14,381 nt of DNA, from positions 1-14,381 of the forward strand of contig JAFACP010000293.1 in NCBI GenBank assembly GCA_023425455.1, given 5' to 3'. Positions 1 to 9,026 of this stretch are shown one piece after another. Each line of letters opens with the position of its first letter. The first letter of the stretch is position 1. This DNA is from Pseudomonadota bacterium (GTDB lineage Bacteria; Pseudomonadota; Gammaproteobacteria; Enterobacterales; Enterobacteriaceae). The position numbers and the translations under genes were made by a program. The notes under the pieces were generated by a model. The model was not told the origin of the DNA and made no database searches. It saw only the letters and a list, made by a program, of their open reading frames with translations.

Positions 1-360
1 ACCCAGGGGAACTACACACCCAGCCCTGGCGTCATCTACCCGACGCTTGATTTCCTGCAGGATCAGGGCTTTATCACCATCACGGAAGAGGAGAACGGCC
101 GTAAAAAAATTGCGATCGCCGTGGCCGGGCAGCACTGGCTGGATGAAAACCTTGAGAATCTGGAGCACATCCAGGCGCGCATCAAAGCGCGCTGCGTCGG
201 GTTCCAGCTACGCAAAAACCCGCAGATGAAGCGGGCTCTGGATAATTTTAAAGCGGTACTGGATCTGAAGGTCAATCAGGGAGAGCTCAGCGACGCGCAG
301 CTCAGACAGATCGTCGGTGTGATCGACCGCGCGGCGCTGGAGATCACCCAGCTGGACTAA
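1..360 (+). CDS. yqjI: PadR-family transcriptional regulator YqjI, C-terminal 119 residues (5' truncated by window edge)
   Basis: The frame is open from base 1 to a TAA at 358-360; the beginning lies outside the window. The visible start, [20 protein letters not shown], is the recognition-helix and wing region typical of PadR winged-helix repressors. The rest is a helical dimerisation domain ending in ALEITQLD. E. coli YqjI is about 207 residues, so roughly the N-terminal 88 residues are missing, including the His-rich metal-binding extension known in E. coli. YqjI is a nickel- and iron-responsive repressor of itself and of the divergent ferric reductase gene yqjH; that role is family knowledge, not visible here. 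The stop overlaps the stop of the convergent chemoreceptor gene, with no terminator between. Identity also rests on the neighbouring aer and patA, as in E. coli. Confidence 0.88.
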   Translation, partial: TQGNYTPSPGVIYPTLDFLQDQGFITITEEENGRKKIAIAVAGQHWLDENLENLEHIQARIKARCVGFQLRKNPQMKRALDNFKAVLDLKVNQGELSDAQLRQIVGVIDRAALEITQLD

Positions 361-1916
361 GCCAGCGCCCTTTCGCCGACGCGGAACACTTTTACCAGCT
401 CTTTCAGGTGCATCGCCTGCTCATTCAGAGATGCCGCCGCCGCCACCGACTCCTCCACCAGCGCAGAGTTCTGCTGAGTAGTTGCGTCAATCAGGCCGAT
501 GGCGCTGTTGATTTGCGAGATCCCCTCCGTCTGCTCGTGGCTGGCCTGGCGGATCTCGCGCAGAATGACGTCCATTTCTTCCACATTGCCCACCATGCCG
601 TTGATAAGCCCGCTGGCTTTCTCAACCAGGTTCATCCCGTCCTGTGTCTGGCTGCTTGAGCTTTCAATCAGCTGGCGGATCTCACTGGCTGAAGAGGCAC
701 TCTTCTGCGCCAGCTGACGCACTTCCCCTGCCACCACCGCAAATCCGCGGCCATGCTCGCCGGCACGCGCCGCTTCAACTGCCGCGTTCAGGGCCAGAAT
801 ATTGGTCTGGAAGGCAATAGCGTCGATCAGATCGATAATGTCGGACATGCGGTTCGAGGTCTCGTTAATCAGGCGCATTTTACTGGTCACCTGCTTCATC
901 ATCTCCCCGTTATTTTTCACCACTGCCGCCGCATCGGCAGAGAGGTTTGTCGCTTCCCCGGTGTGCGAGGCGGTGTTTTTTACGGTCGCGGTGATCTGCT
1001 CCATCGACGCGGCCGTCTGCTCAACCGAGCTGGCCTGCTCTTCGGTACGCGCGGCCAGGTCCTGGTTGCCAGCCACAATCTGTGCGGCGGCGCTGGAGAT
1101 GTTCTCCGAGCCAGACTGCACCTGCTGCACAATCTCCAGCAGACGAGTTTTCATCTCCATCAGGGCATGCAGCAGCAGGCCGGTTTCATCCCTGCCGTGC
1201 GAGGTGATGCTGCCGGTCAGGTCGCCGTCGGCGATGGCTTCCGCAAAGCTTACCGCCTCGCCCAGCGGACGGGTTATCGCGCGCACGATATACCAGCCAA
1301 TCACGCTGCCGACAGCCACGCTGAACAGGGTGATCGCAATCAGCAGCAGGCGATGGGTTCTGAAGTCGCTATCAACCTGCGTCCCGGCGCTGCGCATCTC
1401 GCCGTTCTGGATAGCAATAAGCTCCTGCACTTTCGCTTTGTAGGCCTGCTGCAGGTTGAGGGTGTTGGTCATCATCTCCTGAATCGCGCCCTGACGGTCG
1501 TTATTCTGCACGGCCTGTAAAATGCGGTATCGCGAATCGAGGTACTGCTGACGAACACCGCGGATCTCGGTCAGCACCTGCTGAGATTTTTTGTCATCCA
1601 GCGCACCGTTAAGCGCGTCCAGAATAACGGTGATATGTGCGCTGATCTCCTTCAGGCGCTGCTGCGATTGCGCCGTGTATGTGCCTTGATCGTCCAGCAG
1701 CATCAGCTGTTGAGTGCTAATAAATTCCTGGAAATTGTCGATTAACTGGTTAGCTTTTACCGTAGTCGGATAATCGTCAGTAATGATGGACTGCATCCCG
1801 TTATTCGCCCGGTTCAGGCTCATCAGCGATAAACTCGCGCTCACCACCATCAGTACAATAAAGAATCCAAACGCCAGAAATAATTTTGTGCCGATCTTTA
1901 CGTCATGTAAGAACAT
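357..1916 (-). CDS. Methyl-accepting chemotaxis protein, four-helix-bundle sensor type (519 aa)
   Basis: Transmembrane chemoreceptor that signals through CheA/CheW. From the N-terminus: TM1 about residues 12-34, a periplasmic helical ligand domain about 35-188 (4HB_MCP type), TM2 about 189-212, HAMP about 213-265, then the cytoplasmic coiled-coil signalling domain. The hallmark hairpin tip ([19 protein letters not shown], then [12 protein letters not shown]) lies near 369-400. A methylation-type segment ([16 protein letters not shown]) lies near 292-307. I chose the ATG at 1914-1916: it gives the usual short cytoplasmic N-terminus ([12 protein letters not shown]), has GGAG five bases upstream, and a sigma-28 promoter at 1957-1983 places transcription start downstream of the earlier in-frame start at 1973. 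The C-terminus ([10 protein letters not shown]) lacks the NWETF-type pentapeptide that docks CheR/CheB in Tsr and Tar. I see no counterpart of the amino-acid-binding arginine cluster of Tsr/Tar, so the ligand is unknown. E. coli K-12 has no receptor gene at this position. Confidence 0.93.
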   Translation of the reverse strand: MFLHDVKIGTKLFLAFGFFIVLMVVSASLSLMSLNRANNGMQSIITDDYPTTVKANQLIDNFQEFISTQQLMLLDDQGTYTAQSQQRLKEISAHITVILDALNGALDDKKSQQVLTEIRGVRQQYLDSRYRILQAVQNNDRQGAIQEMMTNTLNLQQAYKAKVQELIAIQNGEMRSAGTQVDSDFRTHRLLLIAITLFSVAVGSVIGWYIVRAITRPLGEAVSFAEAIADGDLTGSITSHGRDETGLLLHALMEMKTRLLEIVQQVQSGSENISSAAAQIVAGNQDLAARTEEQASSVEQTAASMEQITATVKNTASHTGEATNLSADAAAVVKNNGEMMKQVTSKMRLINETSNRMSDIIDLIDAIAFQTNILALNAAVEAARAGEHGRGFAVVAGEVRQLAQKSASSASEIRQLIESSSSQTQDGMNLVEKASGLINGMVGNVEEMDVILREIRQASHEQTEGISQINSAIGLIDATTQQNSALVEESVAAAASLNEQAMHLKELVKVFRVGERALA

Positions 1917-1956
1917 ATTTACTCCATCGATGTGATTATTTCTCAGACGATCACCG

Positions 1957-1983
1957 TTATCGGTAACGAGCACGCTAACTTTA
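1957..1983 (-). promoter_or_regulatory. Sigma-28 (FliA) promoter of the chemoreceptor gene
   Basis: On the minus strand the sequence reads TAAAGTTA (1983-1976), 11 bases, ACCGATAA (1964-1957). The enterobacterial FliA consensus is TAAAGTTT-N11-GCCGATAA, so 14 of 16 positions match with exact spacing. The predicted transcription start is near 1949, leaving a leader of about 33 bases before the ATG at 1916. This places the gene in the late flagellar/chemotaxis regulon. Confidence 0.85.
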
Positions 1984-2203
1984 TGACTTTGATCGTTTTT
2001 TTATTTCATAACCACCACAATGGATAGGTACAGTCTATTAATTTCGTCGCATTGATCGTTAGCAAACCATCGGATTAGCTATTTCTGAACGAGCATCGGG
2101 GAAAACTGACTTAGTCGCAGATAAATAACTGAAGTGCTTTTTTTAGTTATTTAATATTAAATTAACAATAAACCACAAAATAAATTACACGGTGTCAAAA
2201 AAT
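1984..2203. other. AT-rich intergenic spacer, no gene seen
   Basis: About 220 bases between the chemoreceptor promoter and the aer terminator. I find no reading frame with a ribosome site and no RNA gene. The only structure noticed is a nine-base-pair AT-only inverted repeat (TAAATAACT at 2122-2130 against AGTTATTTA at 2145-2153) with a T-rich loop, too weak to assign a function. Confidence 0.6.
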
Positions 2204-2237
2204 AAAGCCGCTTAACCCCTGCGAATTAAGCGGCTTT
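2204..2237 (-). terminator. Intrinsic terminator of aer
   Basis: A perfect 12-bp stem, AAAGCCGCTTAA (2204-2215) against TTAAGCGGCTTT (2226-2237), encloses a 10-base loop. Read on the minus strand it lies 17 bases after the aer stop and is followed by TTTATTTTTT, a good U-tract. It separates aer from the downstream chemoreceptor gene, so the two receptors are transcribed independently. Confidence 0.9.
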
Positions 2238-2254
2238 TCTGGAACTTTATTGAC

Positions 2255-3775
2255 TCAGTGCAGTACGGTTACCGCATCCTCCAGCCGTCCTGCGCGGTGC
2301 TTCACCATCGCCGAGATCTGCGCGCTCTCCTCGACCAGATCGGCGTTTTTCTGCGTGATGCTGTCCAGCTCCGCCACCGCGCGGGTGAGATCTGACAGAC
2401 CGGTTGCCTGTTCGGAGGTGGCATTGCTGATCTGCGCGATAAGCTGCGTGACGTTTTTCACCTGCCCGACAATGTTATCCATCGTACGGCCCGCCGCATG
2501 CACCTGATCGGAGCCCGACTGTACCTTACTGGCGCTGGCGTCAATCAGCTTACGAATGTCGTTGGCCGCACTGGCGCTCCGGCTGGCGAGATGGCGAACT
2601 TCACCGGCCACCACCGCAAAGCCTTTGCCCTGCTCACCCGCTCGCGCCGCTTCCACCGCCGCGTTAAGCGCCAGAATATTGGTCTGGAAGGCAATGTCGT
2701 TAATAAGAGAGGTAATGGAGCCAATCCGCTGCGTGCTGTCGGCAATATCATCCATGGTTTTCACGACGGTCTGCATCGCGTGGCCGCCCTCGGTCGCCGC
2801 GCTGCTCGCCGCCATCGAGAGTTTGTCCACTTCGGCTGCGGTTTCAGAGTTGCTCTGCACCGACGCCGCCATCTGGTTCATGGTCGCCACCGTCTGCTGG
2901 ACGTTGCTCACCGTCTGGCGCGTGCGATCGTTCAGATCGTCATTGCCCTGCGCCAGCCTGTCGCTGCCGTCGCGCACGCTCACCACCTGGCTTGAGACAT
3001 CGTTGATCAGCCAGCGGCACATCAGCCCCAGCTGCCCGACTGCGCGCAAGGTCAGCCCCAGCTCATCGCTGCGGTTCAGATGCCGGACGCTGTTCCGATC
3101 CCCGGTCGCCACCCTCAGCGCCTGACGCGCCACGTTCTCTACCGGCCGCACAATCTGCTGTTCGAACAGCAAGGTCCCCAGCAGCATCACCACGGCGCTG
3201 GCTGCAAGTGAAGGCCATCCCGCTGCACTGGCAATAAGCGTCGCCGCCAGCGCCACAAAAAGTGCGGCCATCACGCCACGCACACGCCAGCGTAGCGGCA
3301 TGGCAGGGAGCTTCCCGAGCCAGCTTTTGCCTACCACCAGCCCTTTATGGATGCGTTTCTTGCAGCGCCCCTCATTCAGCGACTTATACAGCGGCTCCAC
3401 GCTGGCAATCTCTTCTGCCGTCGCTTTGACGCGAATCGACATATAGCCCGTCATTTTGCCCTGACGCACCATCGGCACGGCGTTCGCACGCACCCAGTAG
3501 TGATCGCCATTCTTGCGACGGTTTTTGACGATCCCGCTCCAGGGCTCGCCTTGCTGTAGCGTGTACCACATGTCGGCGAACGCCGACTTTGGCATATCAG
3601 GATGACGGACAAGATTATGCGGCTGCGCCAGCAGCTCATTCAGCGAATACCCGCTCACCTGCACAAAGGTATCGTTAGCGTGGGTGATATAGCTGTGCAG
3701 GTCAGTAGTGGACATCAGAGTGGTGTCATCGTCCAGAGGGTATTCGTTCTGGGTGACACTGGATGGAGAGGACAT
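2255..3775 (-). CDS. aer: Aerotaxis receptor Aer (506 aa)
   Basis: Redox/energy-taxis receptor: an N-terminal PAS domain binds FAD and passes electron-transport status to the chemotaxis kinase CheA. Length (506 aa) and sequence follow E. coli Aer closely. The PAS domain (about 20-120) keeps residues known to matter for FAD binding and signalling in E. coli: N34, R57, H58, D60 and W70. A membrane anchor (about 168-208) replaces the periplasmic domain of ordinary receptors. HAMP follows from about 210, with conserved [20 protein letters not shown] and C253. The signalling hairpin [20 protein letters not shown] is near 363-382. The ATG at 3773-3775 is preferred over the one at 3784 because AAGGGA lies eight bases before it, whereas the upstream ATG abuts AAGGG, and it matches the E. 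coli start. Like E. coli Aer it ends in VLH without a CheR-docking pentapeptide. Sigma-28 promoter upstream; strong terminator downstream. Confidence 0.97.
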   Translation of the reverse strand: MSSPSSVTQNEYPLDDDTTLMSTTDLHSYITHANDTFVQVSGYSLNELLAQPHNLVRHPDMPKSAFADMWYTLQQGEPWSGIVKNRRKNGDHYWVRANAVPMVRQGKMTGYMSIRVKATAEEIASVEPLYKSLNEGRCKKRIHKGLVVGKSWLGKLPAMPLRWRVRGVMAALFVALAATLIASAAGWPSLAASAVVMLLGTLLFEQQIVRPVENVARQALRVATGDRNSVRHLNRSDELGLTLRAVGQLGLMCRWLINDVSSQVVSVRDGSDRLAQGNDDLNDRTRQTVSNVQQTVATMNQMAASVQSNSETAAEVDKLSMAASSAATEGGHAMQTVVKTMDDIADSTQRIGSITSLINDIAFQTNILALNAAVEAARAGEQGKGFAVVAGEVRHLASRSASAANDIRKLIDASASKVQSGSDQVHAAGRTMDNIVGQVKNVTQLIAQISNATSEQATGLSDLTRAVAELDSITQKNADLVEESAQISAMVKHRAGRLEDAVTVLH

Positions 3776-3826
3776 GATGAGCATCCCTTGCAGGTTATTT
3801 GAATGTTAATTTTGTGGGTCGATCTT

Positions 3827-3853
3827 TTTTCGGCGGTAAATAATTTATCTTTA
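3827..3853 (-). promoter_or_regulatory. Sigma-28 (FliA) promoter of aer
   Basis: On the minus strand: TAAAGATA (3853-3846), exactly 11 bases, GCCGAAAA (3834-3827), matching 13 of 16 positions of TAAAGTTT-N11-GCCGATAA. Predicted transcription start near 3820 gives a leader of about 45 bases. E. coli aer is known to be a FliA-dependent flagellar-regulon gene, which supports the call. Confidence 0.8.
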
Positions 3854-3993
3854 GTTGTTAAATTTGATAGAGATCGCAAATTTCAGTTAAACCGCACTTT
3901 TTGTATGTTATTTAATTGATTGATTTAAAATACTTTCTACAAGAAATTACTTTTAAAGCATGATCTGTTTACGCCCGCTAAAGCAGCATCCCC
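3854..3993. other. AT-rich part of the aer-patA intergenic region
   Basis: Strongly AT-rich to about 3960, lying upstream of both divergent promoters. It contains one perfect match to the IHF consensus (WATCAA-N4-TTR) on the minus strand at 3913-3925 (plus strand TAA-N4-TTGATT), but this is not between the NtrC site and the sigma-54 promoter, where IHF usually helps, so its role is doubtful. Confidence 0.4.
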
Positions 3994-4010
3994 TGCACCG
4001 CGTCGGTGCA
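3994..4010. promoter_or_regulatory. NtrC (GlnG) enhancer site for patA
   Basis: TGCACC-gcgtc-GGTGCA is a perfect 17-bp dyad with the half-sites and spacing of enterobacterial NtrC binding sites such as those at glnA. Its centre is about 173 bases upstream of the predicted sigma-54 transcription start of patA, a normal enhancer distance. E. coli patA (ygjG) is known to be NtrC and sigma-54 dependent. I did not find a convincing second site. Confidence 0.78.
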
Positions 4011-4026
4011 ATTGACCCAATAATGT

Positions 4027-4080
4027 GCCAGCGTCTTCGCCTTTCGCTGCGTGAGGCGCTGGCGTTTCGCCGCCGTCGGC
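4027..4080. repeat. GC-rich cluster of inverted repeats in the patA upstream region
   Basis: Within an otherwise AT-rich interval this block carries GCCAGCG (4027-4033) against CGCTGGC (4057-4063), then GGCG-ttt-CGCC (4061-4071), then GCCG-t-CGGC (4072-4080). These could fold in DNA or RNA. The block lies between the NtrC site and the sigma-54 promoter. Function unknown; see the small reading frames discussed in the findings. Confidence 0.4.
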
Positions 4081-4148
4081 ATGATTAAATATTACACAAC
4101 ATTATTTTAACCTGGCATTTATCCCGATTTTCGTTATGGCAACGGAAG

Positions 4149-5590
<1,442 letters not shown>

Positions 5591-5601
5591 TATCCAACCG
5601 C

Positions 5602-5643
5602 AAAAGAGCCCCTGTCGGGCATTACGCCAGCCGGGGCTCTTTT
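5602..5643. terminator. Intrinsic terminator of patA, possibly bidirectional
   Basis: An 11-bp perfect stem, AAAAGAGCCCC (5602-5612) against GGGGCTCTTTT (5633-5643), has a 20-base loop that can form a short inner stem (GGC/GCC). The A/T flanks give a short T-run on both strands, so it can end patA and also stop leftward transcription from the convergent lsr operon. The T-run is only four bases each way. Confidence 0.75.
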
Positions 5644-5723
5644 ATCACATCAGGGTTTAAGCACAGCCCAACCTTTTTTCTCTGTGAATTGCCGCATAGC
5701 CAGCGCGCCCCTTTTGCCTAGGT

Positions 5724-5789
5724 CACGCCTCGCTCCCACTACTGAACACCGCTTCGTGTCCGGCTACAGGCACTCAGCGGGGAGGCGTG
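5724..5789. repeat. Interrupted inverted repeat with nested hairpin
   Basis: The outer arms CACGCCTC (5724-5731) and GAGGCGTG (5782-5789) are perfect complements. Inside them CCC (5735-5737) can pair with GGG (5779-5781), CTGA (5742-5745) with TCAG (5774-5777), and ACAC (5746-5749) with GTGT (5756-5759). The element can therefore form a branched stem. I do not recognise it as a known insertion-sequence end or repeat family. Confidence 0.5.
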
Positions 5790-5822
5790 GGAAACGCCCC
5801 CTGCAAGACGTACGGCCTGGAC

Positions 5823-5848
5823 GCCCGGTAAGCGCAACACAACCGGGC
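5823..5848 (-). repeat. REP-like palindromic element after lsrG
   Basis: GCCCGGT (5823-5829) pairs with ACCGGGC (5842-5848). On the minus strand the element reads GCCCGGT..TTGCGCTTACCGGGC, resembling enterobacterial REP units (GCCGGGTGGCG..GCTTACCCGGC type). It begins seven bases past the lsrG stop, the usual place for REP units, where they protect mRNA 3' ends. No T-run follows, so it is not itself an intrinsic terminator. Confidence 0.6.
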
Positions 5849-5855
5849 ATGGCCA

Positions 5856-6149
5856 TTACTCCGGCAACAACCCCACAAAGCTGCGTTTTTTACGCGGCTC
5901 GGACATCAGCGCGTCAAGCTTATCGACACACGCCAGGTAGTGCGGGGTCTGCTTGTGCGCCAGCACCGCCTCTTCATCCTTGTAGGCTTCGTAAATAAAG
6001 AACCGGGTTTTCACCCGCGGGTCCTGCAATACATCGAAACGCAGGTTGCCCGGCTCACGGATCGCCCCCTCGTGGTTAGCGCGAAAAACGTCCAGAAACT
6101 CATCCACCCGCTCCGGTTTGATATTAATTTCCACCAGCGTCACATTCAT
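5856..6149 (-). CDS. lsrG: Phospho-AI-2 processing enzyme LsrG (97 aa)
   Basis: Small cytoplasmic ABM-fold (antibiotic biosynthesis monooxygenase-like) enzyme that acts on phosphorylated DPD in the AI-2 degradation branch, isomerising P-HPD before LsrF. Length (97 against 96 aa in E. coli) and sequence agree along the whole protein: VTLVEINI at the start, [11 protein letters not shown] near 35-44, YEAYKDE near 53-59, PHY near 69-71 and the RKKR basic end. Conserved histidines H26, H65 and H70 are present. The ATG at 6147-6149 overlaps the lsrF TGA as ATGA, which implies translational coupling. It is the last gene of the lsr operon here; E. coli K-12 continues with tam, which is absent. Confidence 0.95.
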   Translation of the reverse strand: MNVTLVEINIKPERVDEFLDVFRANHEGAIREPGNLRFDVLQDPRVKTRFFIYEAYKDEEAVLAHKQTPHYLACVDKLDALMSEPRKKRSFVGLLPE

Positions 6150-7033
6150 TTTGCCTCTCCCTGTTTCTCTTCCTGCCAGAACTGGAACGCGTCACGCGCG
6201 CTCATGTTCTCGTGAACCACTTTCTTCACCGCTTTCAGCATCGCCAGCGGCGCGCTGGACTGGAAGATATTGCGCCCCATGTCCACGCCGGAAGCCCCCT
6301 GGTCGATTGCCCGCCAGCACATCTCCAGCGCCTCCTGCTCCGGCAACTTTTTACCGCCGGCAATCACAATCGGTACCGGGCAGCTGGCGGTCACTTTTTC
6401 AAAACCGCTGTCCACATAGTAGGTTTTAACGAACTGCGCCCCCATTTCGGCGGCAATACGGCTGGCGAGCGAGAAGTAGCGCGCGTCACGCGCCATCTCT
6501 TTGCCTACCCCGGTCACCGCCAGCGTTGGCATCCCGTAGCGGGCTCCTGCGTCCACCAGCTTAATGATGTTGTTGATCGACTGATGCTCAAACGGGCTTC
6601 CGATGTACACCTGCGCCGCCACCGCGCAGACGTTCAGACGCAGCGCATCTTCCATCGCCACCGCCACACACTCATTCGACAGCTCACCAAGAATCGAGTT
6701 ACCGCCAGAGGCGCGTAATACCACCGGCTTGTTGGTCGCTGCGGGCACCGTGCTGCGCAACATACCGCGCGTGCACATCAGCACGTCGGTTTCGCCAAAC
6801 AGCGGCGCGATGGAGAGATCGATCCGCTCAAGACCGGTGGTTGGCCCCTGAAAATAGCCGTGATCGAAGGCCAGCATCACCGTGCGGTTGCTGTCCGGGC
6901 TGAAGATCCTCGAAAGCCTTGACTGCATGCCCCAGTCCAGCGAGCCACAGCCTTTGAGCGTGAACGGTACATTCTGCTGCGGCGTGCCAATCCCAAAATC
7001 TTTGCCGTCTTTGATGTCATCTAAATCAGCCAT
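6146..7033 (-). CDS. lsrF: 3-hydroxy-2,4-pentadione-5-phosphate thiolase LsrF (295 aa)
   Basis: Class I aldolase-fold enzyme that ends the AI-2 signal by transferring an acetyl group from P-HPD to CoA, giving dihydroxyacetone phosphate and acetyl-CoA. The start [13 protein letters not shown] and the bulk of the chain match E. coli LsrF (291 aa). Visible landmarks are [14 protein letters not shown] near 56-69, the catalytic lysine K203 in [17 protein letters not shown] near 223-232 and the phosphate-binding [10 protein letters not shown] near 249-258. The ATG at 7031-7033 follows the lsrB stop by 11 bases and has a strong GGGGGAG ribosome site four bases upstream. Its end overlaps lsrG by four bases. 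The chain is about four residues longer than in E. coli, at the variable C-terminus. Confidence 0.96.
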   Translation of the reverse strand: MADLDDIKDGKDFGIGTPQQNVPFTLKGCGSLDWGMQSRLSRIFSPDSNRTVMLAFDHGYFQGPTTGLERIDLSIAPLFGETDVLMCTRGMLRSTVPAATNKPVVLRASGGNSILGELSNECVAVAMEDALRLNVCAVAAQVYIGSPFEHQSINNIIKLVDAGARYGMPTLAVTGVGKEMARDARYFSLASRIAAEMGAQFVKTYYVDSGFEKVTASCPVPIVIAGGKKLPEQEALEMCWRAIDQGASGVDMGRNIFQSSAPLAMLKAVKKVVHENMSARDAFQFWQEEKQGEAK

Positions 7034-7044
7034 CTTCTCCCCCG

Positions 7045-8046
7045 TCAGAAATCGTATTTGTTGATGTTCTCTTTGGTGAACACCACGCGCTCAGGCAGCA
7101 GCACAATACCGTTGCCCTTCGCTTCATACTGGTAACCCTGCACGCTGTTCGGTTCGACCTTCAGCGTCCCGATATCCTTGACCTCCACGCTGTCACCAGG
7201 GTTAAGATCGCCCTTTTTCAACAATTGATCGGCGACATTGACCGCAATTTTGCCCTGCTGCACCACATCCCACAGGCCAAAGGCTTTCACCGTGCCGCGC
7301 TCCACGTACGGGCGCATCACGTTCGGGGTACTGAACCCGACGATCGCCACCCCTTCGCGCTTCAGGTTCTCTGCCGCCTGTGCCGCGGCCGGAAGGGCGT
7401 TAGCGTCCGGGGCGATGATCGCATCCAGATCCGGGTAGGCTTTTAAGATCCCTTCCGCAGTCTGCAGAGATTTGGTGGCGTCGTTATAGCCAAACTGGGT
7501 GGTGACAATCTGCCACTGCGGGTGCTGTCTCTCGATTTTGGCCTTCGCCTCTTTCACCCACTGGTTCTGGTCGGTTACGGTCGGGCTTGAGTAGAAAAAC
7601 GCCACTTTGGCATTCGGTTTGGTCACCTGTTTTGCGGCCATCTCCACCAGCAGGCCACCAAGCTGCTCCGGCGTTCCCTGGTTGATGTAGATGCTACGGC
7701 ACTCTGGTTTGGTGTCGGAATCCCATGTCAGGACCTTCACCCCGCGCTGCATGGCGCGCTTCAGCGCCGGGCAGAGGCCGTCCGGCGAGACGGCGGAGAC
7801 GATAATGGCGTTATAGCCCTGGTTGACGAAGTTATTGATAAGCTGCACCTGGCCGGACACGCTCGGCTCGGTCGGGCCGTCGTAGGTCACATCCACGCCA
7901 AGCGTCTTACCTGCCTCTTTCGCACCGTTGCCGCCGCTGGTAAAGAACCCCACGCCGACAAGCTTAGGGATAAAGGCAATGCGGTCTGCCGCCTGCGCCG
8001 ACGCGAAGCTGAGTGCCATCGCCAGGACTATCAGTTTTGTTTTCAT
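7045..8046 (-). CDS. lsrB: AI-2 periplasmic binding protein LsrB (333 aa)
   Basis: Periplasmic solute-binding protein that delivers AI-2 (R-THMF form in enterics) to the LsrACD importer. A signal peptide is clear: [19 protein letters not shown], with cleavage likely after residue 19 or 20, before the mature [16 protein letters not shown]. The six AI-2-contacting residues known from Salmonella LsrB (K35, D116, D166, Q167, P220, A222) are all present at positions seven lower: K28, D109, D159, Q160, P213, A215. The chain ends NINKYDF, as in E. coli. I chose the ATG at 8044-8046, not the open extension to 8088, because it starts the signal peptide, has GGAG six bases upstream and overlaps the lsrD TGA as ATGA. 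The signal peptide differs in sequence from E. coli; the mature protein is highly similar. Confidence 0.97.
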   Translation of the reverse strand: MKTKLIVLAMALSFASAQAADRIAFIPKLVGVGFFTSGGNGAKEAGKTLGVDVTYDGPTEPSVSGQVQLINNFVNQGYNAIIVSAVSPDGLCPALKRAMQRGVKVLTWDSDTKPECRSIYINQGTPEQLGGLLVEMAAKQVTKPNAKVAFFYSSPTVTDQNQWVKEAKAKIERQHPQWQIVTTQFGYNDATKSLQTAEGILKAYPDLDAIIAPDANALPAAAQAAENLKREGVAIVGFSTPNVMRPYVERGTVKAFGLWDVVQQGKIAVNVADQLLKKGDLNPGDSVEVKDIGTLKVEPNSVQGYQYEAKGNGIVLLPERVVFTKENINKYDF

Positions 8047-9026
8047 CTTACGCTCCGGGTATTTTTTATGAGGAAAGAACGCACCCATTCACGGTGCAGA
8101 CTCAGCGAACGGCCCATCACCACCACAACCAGCAGCGCCCCTGACAGCGCGCTCGACACCTGGTTGGGGATGCCAACCATCTGTAACCCCTGCTGCAGAT
8201 ACCCCACCAGCAGCGCCGCCAGTGCTGTACCCGTTACCGAACCTGAGCCACCGTAGATATTTGCCCCGCCGAGCACGGCGGCGGTCAGCGCAGGCATTAA
8301 TAAATCGCGCCCCAGATCCGAGCGCGCCGAGCCGAAATAGGAGACCATCACCAGCGCCGCAATCGCCGACGCCACGCCCACCAGGCCATACAGCGCGTAC
8401 GGCATGCCGTTGACCGACAGCGCGGCATAGCGCGCCGCGCGCGGGTTTTGTCCGATCAGAAACAGATGCCGGCCAAAACGTCCGCGGTGGGTAATCAGCC
8501 AGAAGAACAGCGCGATCGCCGCAAACAGCACCAGCGGTACCGGTAGCCCCAGCAGGGTGAGGTTGGCAAACGCGGTAAAGCTGTCCGGGAAGCCGCCAAT
8601 GCCTTCATAACCCGTCGCCCCCGCCATGCCGGAGAGCAGCAGCGCCCCGCCGCCGTACAGGTACAACGTCCCGAGGGTGATCACCAGCGGGCTAATGCCG
8701 GTGTAGTGAATCAACGCCGCGTTCACCAGCCCACAGGCCAGACCGAGCAGCAGCGTCAGCGGAATGGCCAGCGCCATCGGCCAGCCGGTCTGCATCATCA
8801 CCCCCAGCGCGATAGCGCACAGGCCAACGGTCGACCCCAGCGAGATGTCGATCCCGCCGCTGATGATCACCAGCGTCAGCGGCAGCGCCACAATCCCGAT
8901 GCAGATAAAGTCGCTGGTGCTGAACAGCAGCATGTTGATATCCAGCATTCGCGGATTGATCGCCCCGAAGAGCAGGATCTCCAGCACCAGTAAAATCAGC
9001 AGCGTGCTTTCCCAGTTAAGCTTCAT
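8043..9026 (-). CDS. lsrD: AI-2 ABC importer permease LsrD (327 aa)
   Basis: Inner-membrane permease of the RbsC/BPD_transp_2 family, partner of LsrC in the AI-2 importer. The chain is almost entirely hydrophobic helices, roughly eight to ten. Conserved family segments include [17 protein letters not shown] near 24-40, [20 protein letters not shown] near 56-75, [16 protein letters not shown] residues near 111-123, [16 protein letters not shown] near 132-147 and the ATPase-contact loop [13 protein letters not shown] near 251-263. E. coli LsrD has 330 residues. The ATG at 9024-9026 directly abuts the TAA of lsrC with no intervening base, and the end overlaps lsrB by four bases, so translation of the three genes is probably coupled. 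Confidence 0.96.
   Translation of the reverse strand: MKLNWESTLLILLVLEILLFGAINPRMLDINMLLFSTSDFICIGIVALPLTLVIISGGIDISLGSTVGLCAIALGVMMQTGWPMALAIPLTLLLGLACGLVNAALIHYTGISPLVITLGTLYLYGGGALLLSGMAGATGYEGIGGFPDSFTAFANLTLLGLPVPLVLFAAIALFFWLITHRGRFGRHLFLIGQNPRAARYAALSVNGMPYALYGLVGVASAIAALVMVSYFGSARSDLGRDLLMPALTAAVLGGANIYGGSGSVTGTALAALLVGYLQQGLQMVGIPNQVSSALSGALLVVVVMGRSLSLHREWVRSFLIKNTRSVR

Larger units (their letters stand above)
5644..5855. other. Non-coding spacer between convergent patA and lsrG, structured
   Basis: I see no credible gene here. The spacer holds a long inverted repeat (5724-5789) and a REP-like hairpin (5823-5848), described separately. It is the left boundary of the lsr locus and may mark where that locus joined the patA region. 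Confidence 0.5.

Noticed and set aside
753..1520. 255-codon open frame on the + strand inside the chemoreceptor gene
   Set aside because: Antisense shadow of a well-supported coding region; composition (His/Arg/Leu rich) is what the opposite strand of a GC-rich gene gives, with no recognisable domain.
2122..2153. AT-only inverted repeat in the receptor-aer spacer as a terminator or regulatory element
   Set aside because: Stem is almost entirely A/T in an AT-rich region; expected by chance and thermodynamically weak.
3913..3925. Perfect IHF consensus match
   Set aside because: The consensus is short and AT-rich, so chance matches are common here, and it lies outside the enhancer-promoter interval of patA.
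5684..5998. 104-codon open frame over the patA-lsrG spacer
   Set aside because: Runs into lsrG antisense, low-complexity composition, no ribosome site.
8047..8088. 14-residue N-terminal extension of LsrB
   Set aside because: Would bury the signal peptide; the ATG at 8046 has a good ribosome site and the ATGA overlap with lsrD.
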